64,000 nt of DNA, taken from assembly GCA_014239575.1 (NCBI GenBank), contig JAAZYQ010000002.1, forward strand, positions 1 through 64,000, given 5' to 3'. The notes under the pieces are model-generated. The model made no database searches and was not told where the DNA came from. It worked only from the letters and a program-made list of their open reading frames with translations. This document shows positions 43,601 to 55,177 of this stretch, in pieces (positions within the stretch are counted from its first letter, which is position 1; each line of letters begins with the position of its first letter). A program made the translations under genes and the position numbers. Origin of the DNA: Gammaproteobacteria bacterium. Lineage in GTDB: Bacteria; Pseudomonadota; Gammaproteobacteria; Arenicellales; UBA868.

Positions 43601-44428
43601 TTATATAATCGCGTGGCGCACCTTTGCGGACACCCATTCGCTGACTACCACAGTTGCGAGTATCACCAGCAGAATAACCGAGACCTGGGTCCAGGTTACG
43701 GTGTCGATCGACGAACTGAGTTGCAACCCAATTCCACCAGCACCGACGAGACCCAAAATGGCTGATTCGCGAATGTTAATGTCCCAGCGAAAAACAGAAA
43801 TGCCAGCAAAGGCGGGCAGGATTTGCGGAACAATTCCATAGTTCAGAATTTGCGCGCCGCTGGCGCCCGTGGCAGTTACCGCTTCGACCTGCGTCTCGTC
43901 GATCTCTTCAATTGCTTCATAAAGCAACTTGGCACAAAAGCCTATCGACCTGAATCCAATGGCCAAAACGCCGGCGAACACGCCTGGCCCGAGAATAGTA
44001 ACCAGCATCAACGCCCAGAGTAGAGAATTGATCGATCGCGACGCGACGATGATGAATAGCGCAACGGGACGGGCAAACGCAGAGGACGGAGTTGTGTTAC
44101 GTGCCGCGAGAAATGCGATGGGAAAAGCAAAAACAACTGCCATCAGGGTTCCCAGTGTTGCAATGGTAATGGTGTCCCATACTGGCCGCCACAGGCTATT
44201 CATGTAACTCCATTTCGGTGGAACCATGCGCTCCATCATATCGACTGCCTGACGGGGAGCATCGGTGACAAACATCCAGATCGTGTTTTCCGAGACCAAT
44301 TGCCAGCAGTAGACAAAAATAGCGACACCAACGAATTGCCCAAACCAGATCGCAAGTTGACGATTACGGCTCCTGCGTTGCCAGATTTTGATGTCGCCCT
44401 GTTGTCTTACAGGCATTACTGAACCCAC
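43601..44428 (-). CDS. phnE: Phosphonate-type ABC transporter permease (PhnE)
   Basis: EEIDETQVEAVTATGASGAQILNYGIVPQ and NIRESAILGLVGAGGIG. Confidence 0.93.
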   Translation of the reverse strand: MGSVMPVRQQGDIKIWQRRSRNRQLAIWFGQFVGVAIFVYCWQLVSENTIWMFVTDAPRQAVDMMERMVPPKWSYMNSLWRPVWDTITIATLGTLMAVVFAFPIAFLAARNTTPSSAFARPVALFIIVASRSINSLLWALMLVTILGPGVFAGVLAIGFRSIGFCAKLLYEAIEEIDETQVEAVTATGASGAQILNYGIVPQILPAFAGISVFRWDINIRESAILGLVGAGGIGLQLSSSIDTVTWTQVSVILLVILATVVVSEWVSAKVRHAII

Positions 44429-45222
44429 TTTCTAATGTAACCAGACGAGTATTCGACAACCATGACAATACCAATGATGATCAGTAAGATGGCCGCTGAT
44501 GAACTAAATTCGTAGCGATCAAATGACGTCAGCAGGGTCGCCCCGATACCACCTGCGCCGACAATGCCCAGCACTGCTGACTCCCTGAAATTGATGTCGA
44601 AGCGGTACATGGCCAGCCCAATCATGCGCGGCATAACTTGCGGTTGGATCGAATAATTAAGCCATTGGAACCACGACGCCCCGGTTGCTTTTACGGCTTC
44701 CGCCTGCACCGGATCCATGTCCTCAATATCCTCAGCGAGCAGCTTTCCATAAAATCCAATACTGCCAATGGATAATGCAATGATGCCGGCGAACGGCCCA
44801 AAACCGAACAGCTTGACCGCAAACAACGCGATAATAATTTCCGGAAATGTCCGTGACACAGCTAGAATTCCCCGTGAAATCAGGTATACGAAGCGCGGTG
44901 ACAAGTTGCGCGCGGCTCCCAATCCTACCGGAATGGACAACAGGATACCGATAACCGTCGAGACCACGGTCATCCACAGACTTTCAATAATACCCTCCCA
45001 AATATCAGTGGATTTGCTGGTAAAATCGGGTGGGAAAAAGGAGGCGATAAACCGCTCCGCGCGTGGTACGCCGGCGGCAACCCGCTCCCAATTAACTTCC
45101 ATTGTACCGATTGAGATTGCTAGAAAAAGCGTACTACCGGTGATCAATCCCCAGCGTAGCAACGGACGGTCGATAAATGGTTGTCGTTTCCAGGTGCGTG
45201 GTGTGGACATGTCTACTGTCAA
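44416..45222 (-). CDS. phnE: Phosphonate-type ABC transporter permease (PhnE)
   Basis: [36 protein letters not shown] and [20 protein letters not shown]. Confidence 0.93.
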   Translation of the reverse strand: MTVDMSTPRTWKRQPFIDRPLLRWGLITGSTLFLAISIGTMEVNWERVAAGVPRAERFIASFFPPDFTSKSTDIWEGIIESLWMTVVSTVIGILLSIPVGLGAARNLSPRFVYLISRGILAVSRTFPEIIIALFAVKLFGFGPFAGIIALSIGSIGFYGKLLAEDIEDMDPVQAEAVKATGASWFQWLNYSIQPQVMPRMIGLAMYRFDINFRESAVLGIVGAGGIGATLLTSFDRYEFSSSAAILLIIIGIVMVVEYSSGYIRKWVQ

Positions 45223-46040
45223 TTCGTTCTGGCTGCGGATGTTGGGACTGCATCCGGTTCTTCATCATCTTCATCATCGACTTTTTCGATGGTTGCTTCC
45301 CAATCCTCTTCGCCATATATCGTCGTCAGGACTTCGGCCGTGAGATTACCAGGTGGACCATCGTATACGATTTCACCTGATTGCAGACCAACAATGCGTT
45401 CGGCGAACATTTGAGCCAGCAAAACATCGTGAATGTTAATGATTGCAGATAATTTGCGTTCTTTGCAGAGTTCACAAATCAACCGCATGATCTGACGTGA
45501 CGTCTTAGGGTCTAACGAGGCGGTTGGTTCATCAATCAGCAGCAATTCAGGGTCTTGAATCAGAGCCCGGCAAATACCAACCCGCTGACGTTGGCCACCT
45601 GACAATTCATCGGCTCGTTTGTCCGCCATGAGGTCAAGGCCGACTCGTGCGAGTAGTCGGAACGCCTCGTCAATATCGTTTTGTGGAAATTTCCGAAAGT
45701 AACTGCTCCAGAAGGACGCATAGCCGAGACGGCCGGAGAGCACATTTTCCATCACGCTAAGCCGTTCAACCAGGGCGTACTCCTGAAATATCATGCCCAT
45801 GCGCCGGCGCGCTTTCCTGAGTTGATATTGACTCAGGCTGGATATTTCCGATTCATTTAAGCGAACACTACCCGTTGTTGGTTCCACCAGGCGGTTAACA
45901 CAACGGATCAGGGTTGATTTGCCCGCGCCCGACGGGCCAATCAGGGCCATGACCTGACCATCCGGTACTTCAAGATCGATGCTCTTCAGGGCAAGGTCGC
46001 CGGTTTTATATTGTTTGGTCAGATTTTGTAGGCGCAGCAT
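45219..46040 (-). CDS. phnC: Phosphonate-type ABC transporter ATP-binding protein
   Basis: [38 protein letters not shown]. Confidence 0.95.
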   Translation of the reverse strand: MLRLQNLTKQYKTGDLALKSIDLEVPDGQVMALIGPSGAGKSTLIRCVNRLVEPTTGSVRLNESEISSLSQYQLRKARRRMGMIFQEYALVERLSVMENVLSGRLGYASFWSSYFRKFPQNDIDEAFRLLARVGLDLMADKRADELSGGQRQRVGICRALIQDPELLLIDEPTASLDPKTSRQIMRLICELCKERKLSAIINIHDVLLAQMFAERIVGLQSGEIVYDGPPGNLTAEVLTTIYGEEDWEATIEKVDDEDDEEPDAVPTSAARTN

Positions 46041-46130
46041 GGCTTAATCAATAAGATTTGTTTTTAAAACGGCTGAATTCCCAAGCGAAGGCGAGCCAGA
46101 AACTGTGGCACGCCCCCGCTCAAGGTGGTT

Positions 46131-47108
46131 TTATTTACAGGTGTATTTGATGCCGTTAGCCGAATCGATTTTGCGGATAACGTCCCAATCAAACTTGTGA
46201 ACGATTGAGATAAATTTACCTTCGCCAGATTTCTCGAACTCTGCCTTCAGAGCCGAACCTTCCCATTCGAAAGTAAAGAAGGCTTGACGAATCTTCGCCG
46301 AAAGAGTCGGATCGAGATTGTGGGCATGTCCGAAACCAGTTGTTGGGAAGGTTTGTGATTTGTAGATGGTACGAATTTTACTCGGGTCAACAACTTTGCG
46401 GTCGACCATGCGGCGCATAACCGAATTGGCGATAGGCGCAACTTCGTAATCGTTATTGGCAATGCCGAGAACTGAATTGTCGTGTTTGCCCGAGAAATTG
46501 GTTTTGAAGTCGACATCCTTGATCAGCCCAAATTCTGATTTCAATAATGCCGAAGGCGCTTTGTTGCCCGAGTTCGATGTTGGAGATGTGAATGTCAGTG
46601 TGCGTCCCTTGATGTCGGCGGGTGTCATAATCGGGCTGTCGACGGGTACAATGATTTCCATTTCGTAGCCGAATGAGCCATCGGATGACGCCATCATTGC
46701 AAACGGAACAAATCCGGCGCAGCTGACTGCAATTGGGTTAGAGCCCGTGTTGAAGCCCGCTACATGAAGGCGACCCGAACGCATGGCCTCCAATTGAGCG
46801 GCATTGGACTGAACCGAGAAAAAGATGACTTTCTTGCCCGTGACGTTCGACATGTGGTCGATAAAACCAGCCCAGACTGATTTGTAGACAGCTGGATCCT
46901 CAACTGGTGTATAGGCAAATATCAGTGAATCCGGATCGACCCATTTTGATGGATCGGTCGGCAGGTCTGCGGTTAAATTGCCATCACGGTCACAGAACTG
47001 CTTGTCCAGCGTGCCGCGCGGGCATTCCGCGGCGCTGGCACTCAACGAAAAACTGAGCATGGCTATCGCCATCATAAATTTCAATAGGTTAGGTAAAAAG
47101 CGAAACAT
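46131..47108 (-). CDS. phnD: Phosphonate-type ABC transporter substrate-binding protein
   Basis: Signal peptide; SVQSNAAQLEAMRSGRLHVAGFNTGSNPIAV; LTFTSPTSNSGNKAP. Confidence 0.92.
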   Translation of the reverse strand: MFRFLPNLLKFMMAIAMLSFSLSASAAECPRGTLDKQFCDRDGNLTADLPTDPSKWVDPDSLIFAYTPVEDPAVYKSVWAGFIDHMSNVTGKKVIFFSVQSNAAQLEAMRSGRLHVAGFNTGSNPIAVSCAGFVPFAMMASSDGSFGYEMEIIVPVDSPIMTPADIKGRTLTFTSPTSNSGNKAPSALLKSEFGLIKDVDFKTNFSGKHDNSVLGIANNDYEVAPIANSVMRRMVDRKVVDPSKIRTIYKSQTFPTTGFGHAHNLDPTLSAKIRQAFFTFEWEGSALKAEFEKSGEGKFISIVHKFDWDVIRKIDSANGIKYTCK

Positions 47109-47349
47109 GAATTACTCCTTCAGTGGTAAATGGTAAATTTGCTGGTTATATGTAGCGAAAAACTGTTTCAAAGCCGACGTTTACGTACAGGCGTTGTAAC
47201 AGATCAGACATTAGCCCAAAATATGTGCAGTCTCAAGCAAAACTATAGCTAGATGCATTGTACCGATATGCCATAAAACAACGTAAATTACACACCGGTA
47301 TCTGCTGTGTAGATGTTTTGATCGAACCCACGCCCATCCACGCTAGTAA

Positions 47350-47973
47350 GTGCTTTCCATGTTAGCCGCCGATATTGTCGCGTTACGGAGTCTGCGGAAT
47401 CGCTACTACGCAATGCGCCATGGCCAAAGCCTCGCCAACTGCGAGGGGCTGATCGTCAGTCACCCGAAGAATGGATTACACGGATACGGCTTAAGCGAAT
47501 CCGGACGCCGTCAGGTTCACGACGGAATTGCCGACAGTAAACTGGACTTATCCACACGGATCATCAGTTCTGATTTCAAGCGTGCCCGCGAAACCGCCGA
47601 GCTCGTCTACCTGCAGCTCGATTGCCGCAAGTCGGTTGAATTCGATGCACGTCTGCGCGAGCGCCACTTCGGTGATCTCGAGCTTGCCACGGACAATCGT
47701 TACCCGGAAATATGGGCCGCCGATCAGCGTGACCCCGACCACTGCGATCACAATGTCGAAAATGTGCATTCAGTGCTTGGTCGTGCCAGCGCCGTAGTGC
47801 TCGACTGCGAGCAACGATTTAGCGGCGAAACCTGCCTCCTGGTCGCCCACGGCGACATTCTGCAGATTCTTCAAACCGCCTTTTATCGATTGCCGCCAAG
47901 TCGCCACCGCGATCTGCCGCATCTACAAACTGCTTCGGTGCGGGCTTTGAAATTGAGGATCCCGAAAGGCTAA
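47350..47973 (+). CDS. Histidine phosphatase superfamily (phosphoglycerate mutase-like) protein
   Basis: YYAMRHGQSLANCEG RHG motif; LLVAHGDILQIL second His. Confidence 0.88.
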   Translation: MLSMLAADIVALRSLRNRYYAMRHGQSLANCEGLIVSHPKNGLHGYGLSESGRRQVHDGIADSKLDLSTRIISSDFKRARETAELVYLQLDCRKSVEFDARLRERHFGDLELATDNRYPEIWAADQRDPDHCDHNVENVHSVLGRASAVVLDCEQRFSGETCLLVAHGDILQILQTAFYRLPPSRHRDLPHLQTASVRALKLRIPKG

Positions 47974-48426
47974 ATTCCGGGTGCAAAGTAAAGTTGAAGG
48001 GCTCGAAGAGCATAAGCCGCATTAACGCCCCTTCCTGAAACAATTTGCTATAAACACTTGGCCGCTATCAGTAGTGGAGCGCAGTTAAGATCCGCCAACA
48101 ATTACTATAAATAGGCTAATCGCTCTGATGAAGAGCAGATAGTCGAGCGGCTAGGCGAGATTCCCTGGGTGATCGTCTCGGTAAATTTCTATTCCGGGAG
48201 CTACAGCCTCGATTTCATCCCCATAACAAATCTCCCCGAAGAGGGGTTTTACCCCTCTCAGAAAGAGTGTTGTTGTCTAAGGATTCTGCTGTGTACCTGG
48301 AAGGAGCAGAGCTGGATGGGAGTAACGACCTGGGGTCATTCTTCCTTGTACCACCTTCTGGATCAGTCCAGATTAGTGGCGGCGGGACTTTTACACATCA
48401 CTAATGCTTATAACGGTTCGTTAAAG

Positions 48427-48460
48427 AATGAGAGACAAAAAACCAAAATGAGAGACAATT
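48427..48460. repeat. Two 12-bp direct repeats AATGAGAGACAA, 20-bp period, near the right attachment-like core
   Basis: Read directly: aatgagagacaaaaaaccaaaatgagagacaatt, ~45 bp from core at 48504. Confidence 0.7.
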
Positions 48461-48503
48461 TCAATATAAGTAGTTGTTTTTAGAGGATTTTTTGATTTCG
48501 TTA

Positions 48504-48545
48504 CTGATTAAGAGTCAGCTGCTCTACCAACTGAGCTAACGGCCC
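48504..48545 (-). repeat. Partial tRNA-Lys: 5' half only (right attachment-site-like remnant)
   Basis: 42 bp identical to the 5' part of tRNA-Lys(CTT), beginning at core CTGATTAAGAG. Confidence 0.9.
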
Positions 48546-48579
48546 GTGTATCCACTGCCTGTGCGCCCAAAAAGGAAAC

Positions 48580-48656
48580 TGGGGTGACCGATGGGACTCG
48601 AACCCACGACGGCCGGAATCACAATCCGGGGCTCTACCAACTGAGCTACGATCACC
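48580..48656 (-). tRNA. tRNA-His(GTG)
   Basis: GGTGATCGTAGCTCAGTTGG...GGATTGTGATTCC...CGGTCACCCCA. Confidence 0.95.
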
Positions 48657-48754
48657 ATAACCGCAAAGGCGAGCCCGCAATTATCCAATAAAAATGGGTT
48701 CCTATGCTAGCCACATGTGAAAAATAAGCCGACACAAAGGTGTTTTCAAGGGGT

Positions 48755-48831
48755 TGGCGCGCCCGACAGGACTCGAACCTGTAACCTACGGCTTAGAAGG
48801 CCGTTGCTCTATCCGGTTGAGCTACGGGCGC
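48755..48831 (-). tRNA. tRNA-Arg(TCT)
   Basis: GCGCCCGTAGCTCAACCGGATAGAGC...GGCCTTCTAAGCC...CGGGCGCGCCA. Confidence 0.95.
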
Positions 48832-48853
48832 CGGCACGTTCAGGCAAGCGAAA

Positions 48854-48930
<77 letters not shown>

Positions 48931-49143
48931 ACTGTCGGGGGATATCCCCGCCCGGAGCACAATTCTACCGGATCGTGATTCATAAAGCGCGCTATGCGGC
49001 GCCACTCGCTTAGCCGATGACTCCGTTTCAGGCGCGGGCCAAGAACTTGATTTTGCCCAGTGCAACCCCATTTTCACCACTGATTTTGTTTTTCAAAGAC
49101 CATCTTGAGCCTCAAAGGCCATTCACCCAGGAGTAAACACCCA

Positions 49144-51033
49144 ATGTCCGAAAACGCTGCAGCCAAGACCCACAGCTTCCAGACCGAGGTGAAGCAGCTG
49201 CTGCACCTGATGATTCACTCCCTGTACTCCAATAAGGAAGTCTTCCTGCGCGAACTGATCTCCAATAGCTCGGATGCCTGCGATCGACTGCGCTTTGCCG
49301 CGCTAACCGACGAGGGATTGATGGAAGCGGGTGAAAATCTGCGCCTGCGTGTCACTTTTGATAAAAAAGAGAAAACGATTACCGTCAGTGACAACGGCAT
49401 TGGCATGAGTCACGACGAGGTCGTGCAAAACATCGGAACCATTGCCCGCTCGGGTACCCGCCAGTTTCTCGATGCCCTGAGCGGCGATACCGCAAATGAC
49501 GCCAACCTGATCGGCCAGTTCGGGGTTGGCTTCTACTCCGTATTCCTGGTGGCAGAGAAAGTCGAACTGACGACGCGGCGCGCCGGTGACCCGGCAAGCG
49601 CTGGTGTGCGCTGGACCTCAGATGGCGGCGGTGAATATCTCATTGAAACGGTCGAACTGACAGACCGGGGGACCTCCATCACGCTGTACCTACGCGATGA
49701 AGACAAGGAGTTTGCCGAAGATTTTCGTATTCGCGGCATTGTCAGTAAATACTCCGACCATATTTCCCTGCCGATCGAAATGCATCCGCAGGACGAGGAT
49801 ACAAAAGAAGAATGGGAAGCGATCAACAGCGGTTCGGCACTATGGTCACGACCCAAGAATGAGATTACAGCCGAGGAGTACGAACGGTTTTATACGACCT
49901 TGAGCTATGACAGCGAGGCGCCGCTGGCGACTTTGCACAATCGGGTCGAAGGCACCCTGGAATATACCTCGCTCTTTTTCATTCCCAAAAAAGCACCCTT
50001 CGATCTATGGGATCGTGAACAACGCCATGGCATCAACCTGTACGTACGTCGGATCTTCATCATGGATGACGCCAAGTACCTGATGCCCAGCTTCCTGCGT
50101 TTTGTGCGCGGGGTGGTCGACGCCGCCGATCTACCGCTAAACGTATCGCGCGAGTTCCTGCAGAATAACAAAGATATTGATCGCATTCGTGCAGCATCGG
50201 TCAAGAAGGTCCTCTCGGAGTTGACTCGCCTTGCCACCAAGGAACCTGAAGCTTATGCGGCCTTTTGGAAGGAATTCGGCAAAGTATTAAAAGAAGGCAT
50301 GGTCGAAGACCATGACAACCGCACAGTACTCTCGGATCTGCTGCGTTTCTCCTCGACCCGCAGTAAGGATCTCGACCAAACCCAGTCGCTCGCCGGATAC
50401 TTCAAACGCATGCCCATGAAGCAAAAAGCGATCTACTACATTACCGCTGACTCGCATAATGCGGCCAGCACCTCGCCGCATCTTGAAATATTCCGCAAGA
50501 ACGATGTCGAAGTGCTTTTGCTCAGTGATCCAGTAGATGAATGGCTAGTCTCCTCGCTTAACGAATACAAGGACAAGCCATTGAAATCAGTGGCGAAAGG
50601 CGCGCTTGATCTTGACGATTTCGCAAGTCCCGAAGACAAAAAAGCAAGTGAGCAAAAAGAAAAGGATCTGTCAGAACTAACAGAAAAAATGCAGTCTGTG
50701 CTTGAAGGCAAGGTCAAAAGTGTGCGCGTCAGCCTTCGCTTGACAGATTCCCCAGCCTGCTTGGTTGCCGATGAGACAGACCTGGGAGGCAATCTCGAAC
50801 GCATCCTGGCGGCCATGGGCCAGAGCGCGCCGGATGCCAAGCCGATCATGGAGATCAACCCCGATCATCCACTCATCCGCCAGTTAGACCCAGAGCATGC
50901 CCGGCTCGGGGACTGGGCCCAGGTACTATTTGACCAGGCGGCCCTCAGCGAGGGCGCCCCACTTCCAGAACCGGCCGCCTATGTACAAAGAGTCAACGAT
51001 CTGTTGACAAGGGCAGCCCTTGCCGGCGACTAA
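49144..51033 (+). CDS. htpG: Chaperone HtpG (Hsp90)
   Basis: HSFQTEVKQLLHLMIHSLYSNKEVFLRELISNSSDACDRLR; start trimmed from 49105. Confidence 0.97.
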   Translation: MSENAAAKTHSFQTEVKQLLHLMIHSLYSNKEVFLRELISNSSDACDRLRFAALTDEGLMEAGENLRLRVTFDKKEKTITVSDNGIGMSHDEVVQNIGTIARSGTRQFLDALSGDTANDANLIGQFGVGFYSVFLVAEKVELTTRRAGDPASAGVRWTSDGGGEYLIETVELTDRGTSITLYLRDEDKEFAEDFRIRGIVSKYSDHISLPIEMHPQDEDTKEEWEAINSGSALWSRPKNEITAEEYERFYTTLSYDSEAPLATLHNRVEGTLEYTSLFFIPKKAPFDLWDREQRHGINLYVRRIFIMDDAKYLMPSFLRFVRGVVDAADLPLNVSREFLQNNKDIDRIRAASVKKVLSELTRLATKEPEAYAAFWKEFGKVLKEGMVEDHDNRTVLSDLLRFSSTRSKDLDQTQSLAGYFKRMPMKQKAIYYITADSHNAASTSPHLEIFRKNDVEVLLLSDPVDEWLVSSLNEYKDKPLKSVAKGALDLDDFASPEDKKASEQKEKDLSELTEKMQSVLEGKVKSVRVSLRLTDSPACLVADETDLGGNLERILAAMGQSAPDAKPIMEINPDHPLIRQLDPEHARLGDWAQVLFDQAALSEGAPLPEPAAYVQRVNDLLTRAALAGD

Positions 51034-51099
51034 GCACTCACAGAATCGCCGCCGTCATGGGTGAGTTTGATTATCCGGGGATGACCCTGGGGTCATCGG

Positions 51100-52224
51100 T
51101 CAGCCAGTGGCGGCTGACTGGTCGAGAACATCGCGGGCATCGCCGACCCAGTCAAGGGTGCCATCAAGATCCGGCAAGGGGTTGCCGGCCTGATCGACAC
51201 AGTTACGACCAAAGACCAGGGATTCTGTCACCCGGCTACGCGAACTGATACGGCTGTAGTCGAAGAGGATGCTACGTGAAATACGGGCGCCACGTTCAAG
51301 GTGACAACCGTGACCAATCCAGGTGGGGCCAAAGATCTCGCAGTCGGGCTCTATCCGAGAGGCTGAGCCGACATAGATCGGGCCCTCGGCCCGAACCTCG
51401 TCCCAGTCGACACTGACATTCAGCCCGGTCCAAATTCCGGGGCGCACTTCGGTACCCGGCATAACTGCGCCACGTAACTTGCCGCGCATCAACTGCTGGT
51501 TAGCTTCCCAATAATCGCTAAGGTGTCCGATGTCAATCCAGTTGAAAGGCGCCTCGATAGCATGGAAAGCAAAATCTTGCTCGAGGATGAGCGGGAAAAG
51601 CTCGCTCGCAATATCAAACTCAGTAGCGTGCGGGATGAGATCTATGATCGCGGGCTCAAATATGTAGATACCGGTATTGGCGAGTTGCGACAAGGCTTCT
51701 TCGGTAGAGGGTTTTTCCTGGAAGGATTGAATACGCCCGGCATCATCGCAGACCACCACACCGTAGCTTGAGACCCGAGCTCTGGGAACCTCGCGTACAA
51801 CTATGCTCGCGGCGGCTCCTGATTGCCAGTGTTTGCGCAGCACGGCCGAGAGATCCAAATCAATCAGGGCGTCACCGCAAACCACCAGAAAAGTGTCGTC
51901 AAAGAAGCTGCCAAACTCCTGAATACGTTTGATCCCTCCGGCAGAACCCAGCGGCTGGGCCACCGTCTCACCACCCTCGAGGTATCCCTCGAAAGAATAA
52001 CCAATCTCCACGTCCCAACGTCGCCCGTCGCCAAAATAACCTTCGATCGAATCGGCAAGATGGCTGATGTTAACCATGATCTGATCAAACCCGTGGCGGG
52101 CGAGGTGTTCAACCAGATACTCCATGACCGGCTTTCCCAGAACCGGGATCATCGGTTTGGGCATCACATGGGTCAATGGTCGCACTCGTGTGCCTTTACC
52201 CGCGGCGAGGATCATCGCTTTCAT
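51100..52224 (-). CDS. NDP-sugar pyrophosphorylase / mannose-1-phosphate guanylyltransferase-like nucleotidyltransferase
   Basis: MKAMILAAGKGTRVRPLTHVMPKPMIPVLGKPVMEYLV; C-terminal left-handed beta-helix-like region. Confidence 0.9.
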   Translation of the reverse strand: MKAMILAAGKGTRVRPLTHVMPKPMIPVLGKPVMEYLVEHLARHGFDQIMVNISHLADSIEGYFGDGRRWDVEIGYSFEGYLEGGETVAQPLGSAGGIKRIQEFGSFFDDTFLVVCGDALIDLDLSAVLRKHWQSGAAASIVVREVPRARVSSYGVVVCDDAGRIQSFQEKPSTEEALSQLANTGIYIFEPAIIDLIPHATEFDIASELFPLILEQDFAFHAIEAPFNWIDIGHLSDYWEANQQLMRGKLRGAVMPGTEVRPGIWTGLNVSVDWDEVRAEGPIYVGSASRIEPDCEIFGPTWIGHGCHLERGARISRSILFDYSRISSRSRVTESLVFGRNCVDQAGNPLPDLDGTLDWVGDARDVLDQSAATG

Positions 52225-52300
52225 TTAGGTATCCCTTGGCATTGACCGGAGATTCTATAGGCTGAGGCCAGCGCTGACCATCCGCTACAGATCACGAATG

Positions 52301-52337
52301 CAAACCGCGCTAAGCCAACCCAGCTTAGCGCGGTTTG
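52301..52337 (-). terminator. Strong hairpin downstream of clpB
   Basis: 15-bp perfect stem CAAACCGCGCTAAGC / GCTTAGCGCGGTTTG with 7-nt loop. Confidence 0.65.
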
Positions 52338-52344
52338 CCGCTAA

Positions 52345-54942
52345 TCAAGCAACCTGGGCAGGCGTTGGTCGCTGGGGTCTGAACACTAAACTCCCGCCCT
52401 TTACATCGACGTTGATGGTGTCTCCCGACACTAAACTCCCGGCGAGAATCTCTTGTGCCAGGGGATTTTCCAACTGGTTCTGGATGGCACGCTTTAGGGG
52501 TCGAGCGCCATAGACAGGATCAAAACCCGCCTCGCCCAACTTGTCCAGCGCCGCGTCGGTCAAGCTAAGTGTGAGATCACGCGCGGCCAAGCGGTCCTGC
52601 AGAATGCCAACCTGGATGCGGGCAATCGCCTGCAGTTGTTCACGCTCCAGCGGATGAAAGACGATCATGTCATCCACTCGATTGATGAACTCTGGGCGAA
52701 AATGTTGTTCAACTATGGTCATGACTTCAGTTTTCATCTGCTCGTAACGTTCTTTTCCTGCCAGCTCCTGGATTCGATCAGAACCGAGATTCGACGTCAT
52801 TACAATAACCGTGTTGCGAAAATCCACGGTCCGGCCCTGGCCGTCGGTCAGGCGACCGTCATCGAGTACCTGCAACAACACGTTGAAGACTTCCGGGTGC
52901 GCTTTTTCAACCTCATCCATCAGGATCACTGAGTAAGGGCGTCGACGCACGGCTTCAGTCAGATAGCCGCCCTCTTCATAGCCCACATACCCCGGAGGTG
53001 CGCCAATCAGGCGAGCCACTGAGTGTTTCTCCATAAACTCGGACATATCTATCCGCACCATCGATTCTTCGGTATCAAAGAGAAAAGCCGTTAACGCTTT
53101 AGATAGCTCTGTTTTGCCTACGCCGGTAGGCCCCAGGAATAAAAACGAACCATAGGGTCGGTTGGGATCGGAAAGTCCAGCCCGCGAACGACGAATAGCG
53201 TTAGCCACGGCATGAATGGCTTCTTCCTGACCAATCACACGCTGGTGTAACTCGACTTCCATACGTAGCAGTTTCTCGCGTTCGCCCTCAAGCATTCGGG
53301 ATACCGGAATACCGGTCCAGTGTGCAATGACTTCGGCAATTTCTTCGTCAGTCACTTTATTACGCAACAGTCGGGCCTGGCCTGTCGACTCACCAGCATC
53401 GGCCTCGGCCAACTGTTTTTCGAGTTCCGGAATGCGACCGTACTGCAGCTCTGACATGCGTGCCAGATCTCCTGCACGGCGTGCCACTTCGATTTCGCCA
53501 CGAGCCTGGTCGAGCGCTTCTTTGATATGCTGACTGCCCTGTACGGCTGCCTTCTCTGCTTTCCAGACTTCCTCCAGATCAGCGTACTCACGTTCGAGTT
53601 CTGCGATATCCTTATGCAAGGCCTCAAGGCGTTTGCGTGAAGCTTCGTCGGTATCTTTCTTAACCGCCTCACGCTCGATTTTGAATTGGATCAGGCGTCG
53701 ATCCAGCCGATCCATAGACTCCGGCTTGGAGTCGATCTCCATGCGGATCCGGCTCGCCGCCTCATCCACAAGATCAATGGCTTTATCGGGAAGTTTCCGG
53801 TCACTGATATAACGATGTGACAGAGTCGCCGCAGCCACAATAGCCGGATCAGTGATATCGACTCCGTGGTGGACTTCATATTTTTCCTTGAGCCCACGTA
53901 AAATAGCCACCGTGTCTTCCACCGTGGGTTCTCCTACCAACACCTTCTGGAAACGCCGTTCCAACGCTGCATCCTTCTCGACATACTTGCGATACTCGTC
54001 CAGCGTGGTAGCACCAATGCAGTGCAGTTCACCTCGGGCCAGAGCAGGCTTTAACATATTGCCGGCATCCATCGCACCGTCAGCCTTGCCCGCGCCTACT
54101 ATTGTGTGGAGTTCATCGACAAACAGGATCACTTGACCTTCTTGTTTGCTAAGATCATTAAGGACGGCTTTAAGACGCTCCTCAAATTCGCCACGAAACT
54201 TCGCCCCGGCAATCAGCGCACCCATGTCCAAGGACAACAGGCGTTTACCCTTGACACCTTCAGGCACTTCGCCATCAACGATCCGCTGCGCTAATCCCTC
54301 AGCGATAGCGGTCTTTCCCACGCCAGGCTCTCCAATTAATACCGGGTTGTTCTTGGTGCGCCGCTGCAACACCTGAATGGTGCGGCGAATCTCCTCGTCA
54401 CGACCAATCACTGGGTCAAGTCGGCCTTGCTCGGCACGCTCAGTCAGGTCGATCGAGTATTTCTCAAGCGCTTGGCGCTGTTCTTCGGCATTGGCGTTAT
54501 CAACCGACTCGCCACCGCGTAATTGTTCAATCGCCTGATCTAGCGCGCCTTTAACAACGCCGGCCTCTTTCAACAGGCGCCCCAGTTCACCCTTATCATC
54601 CTGTGCCGCCAATACAAAAAGTTCGCTGGAGATGAATTGGTCGCCGCGTTTTTGCGCCTGCTTGTCAGTCAGATTGAGCATACGCGAGAGGTCGCTCGAG
54701 ATCTGTACATCGCCGCCGGCGCCTTCTACCCGCGCCGCACGATCAAGCGCTTCCTCCAGTCGGGAGCACAGAGTATTGGCGTTGGCGCCAGCGCGGGTGA
54801 GAAGGTGCCTTACCCCGCCACCTTCTTGTTCAAGCAGTGCCAGCATCAGGTGCGCTGGCTCAATAAATTGATGGTCTCGACCCAGCGCCAGGCTCTGCGC
54901 ATCTGCCAGGGCCAACTGGAATTTAGTGGTTAGTTTATCCAT
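52345..54942 (-). CDS. clpB: ATP-dependent chaperone ClpB
   Basis: Two AAA+ domains: [15 protein letters not shown] and [35 protein letters not shown]-terminus. Confidence 0.98.
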   Translation of the reverse strand: MDKLTTKFQLALADAQSLALGRDHQFIEPAHLMLALLEQEGGGVRHLLTRAGANANTLCSRLEEALDRAARVEGAGGDVQISSDLSRMLNLTDKQAQKRGDQFISSELFVLAAQDDKGELGRLLKEAGVVKGALDQAIEQLRGGESVDNANAEEQRQALEKYSIDLTERAEQGRLDPVIGRDEEIRRTIQVLQRRTKNNPVLIGEPGVGKTAIAEGLAQRIVDGEVPEGVKGKRLLSLDMGALIAGAKFRGEFEERLKAVLNDLSKQEGQVILFVDELHTIVGAGKADGAMDAGNMLKPALARGELHCIGATTLDEYRKYVEKDAALERRFQKVLVGEPTVEDTVAILRGLKEKYEVHHGVDITDPAIVAAATLSHRYISDRKLPDKAIDLVDEAASRIRMEIDSKPESMDRLDRRLIQFKIEREAVKKDTDEASRKRLEALHKDIAELEREYADLEEVWKAEKAAVQGSQHIKEALDQARGEIEVARRAGDLARMSELQYGRIPELEKQLAEADAGESTGQARLLRNKVTDEEIAEVIAHWTGIPVSRMLEGEREKLLRMEVELHQRVIGQEEAIHAVANAIRRSRAGLSDPNRPYGSFLFLGPTGVGKTELSKALTAFLFDTEESMVRIDMSEFMEKHSVARLIGAPPGYVGYEEGGYLTEAVRRRPYSVILMDEVEKAHPEVFNVLLQVLDDGRLTDGQGRTVDFRNTVIVMTSNLGSDRIQELAGKERYEQMKTEVMTIVEQHFRPEFINRVDDMIVFHPLEREQLQAIARIQVGILQDRLAARDLTLSLTDAALDKLGEAGFDPVYGARPLKRAIQNQLENPLAQEILAGSLVSGDTINVDVKGGSLVFRPQRPTPAQVA

Positions 54943-55177
54943 TCGCATAAGGTGATCACTCCGATGAACGACAGCCAACACTGCGTCGTAGCGTTAGTGT
55001 CTGCCAGGATGTTTTACACCATTAAAGATGGGGGTTGAGCGTGGATAATCAAGATACATCATAGCGGCGTGGCACACGATGTTGACTCTGACGGGTAAAA
55101 TCCCAACCCCAAAGCAAAATTAAAGTCGCCGCGCAGACGGGTTATGATCGGCATCTCTTACTTAGTGAAATTTCATC

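Noticed and set aside
48169-48483. 104-aa ORF at the right end of the island
   Set aside because: No recognisable features and crosses hairpin and direct repeats; not supported.
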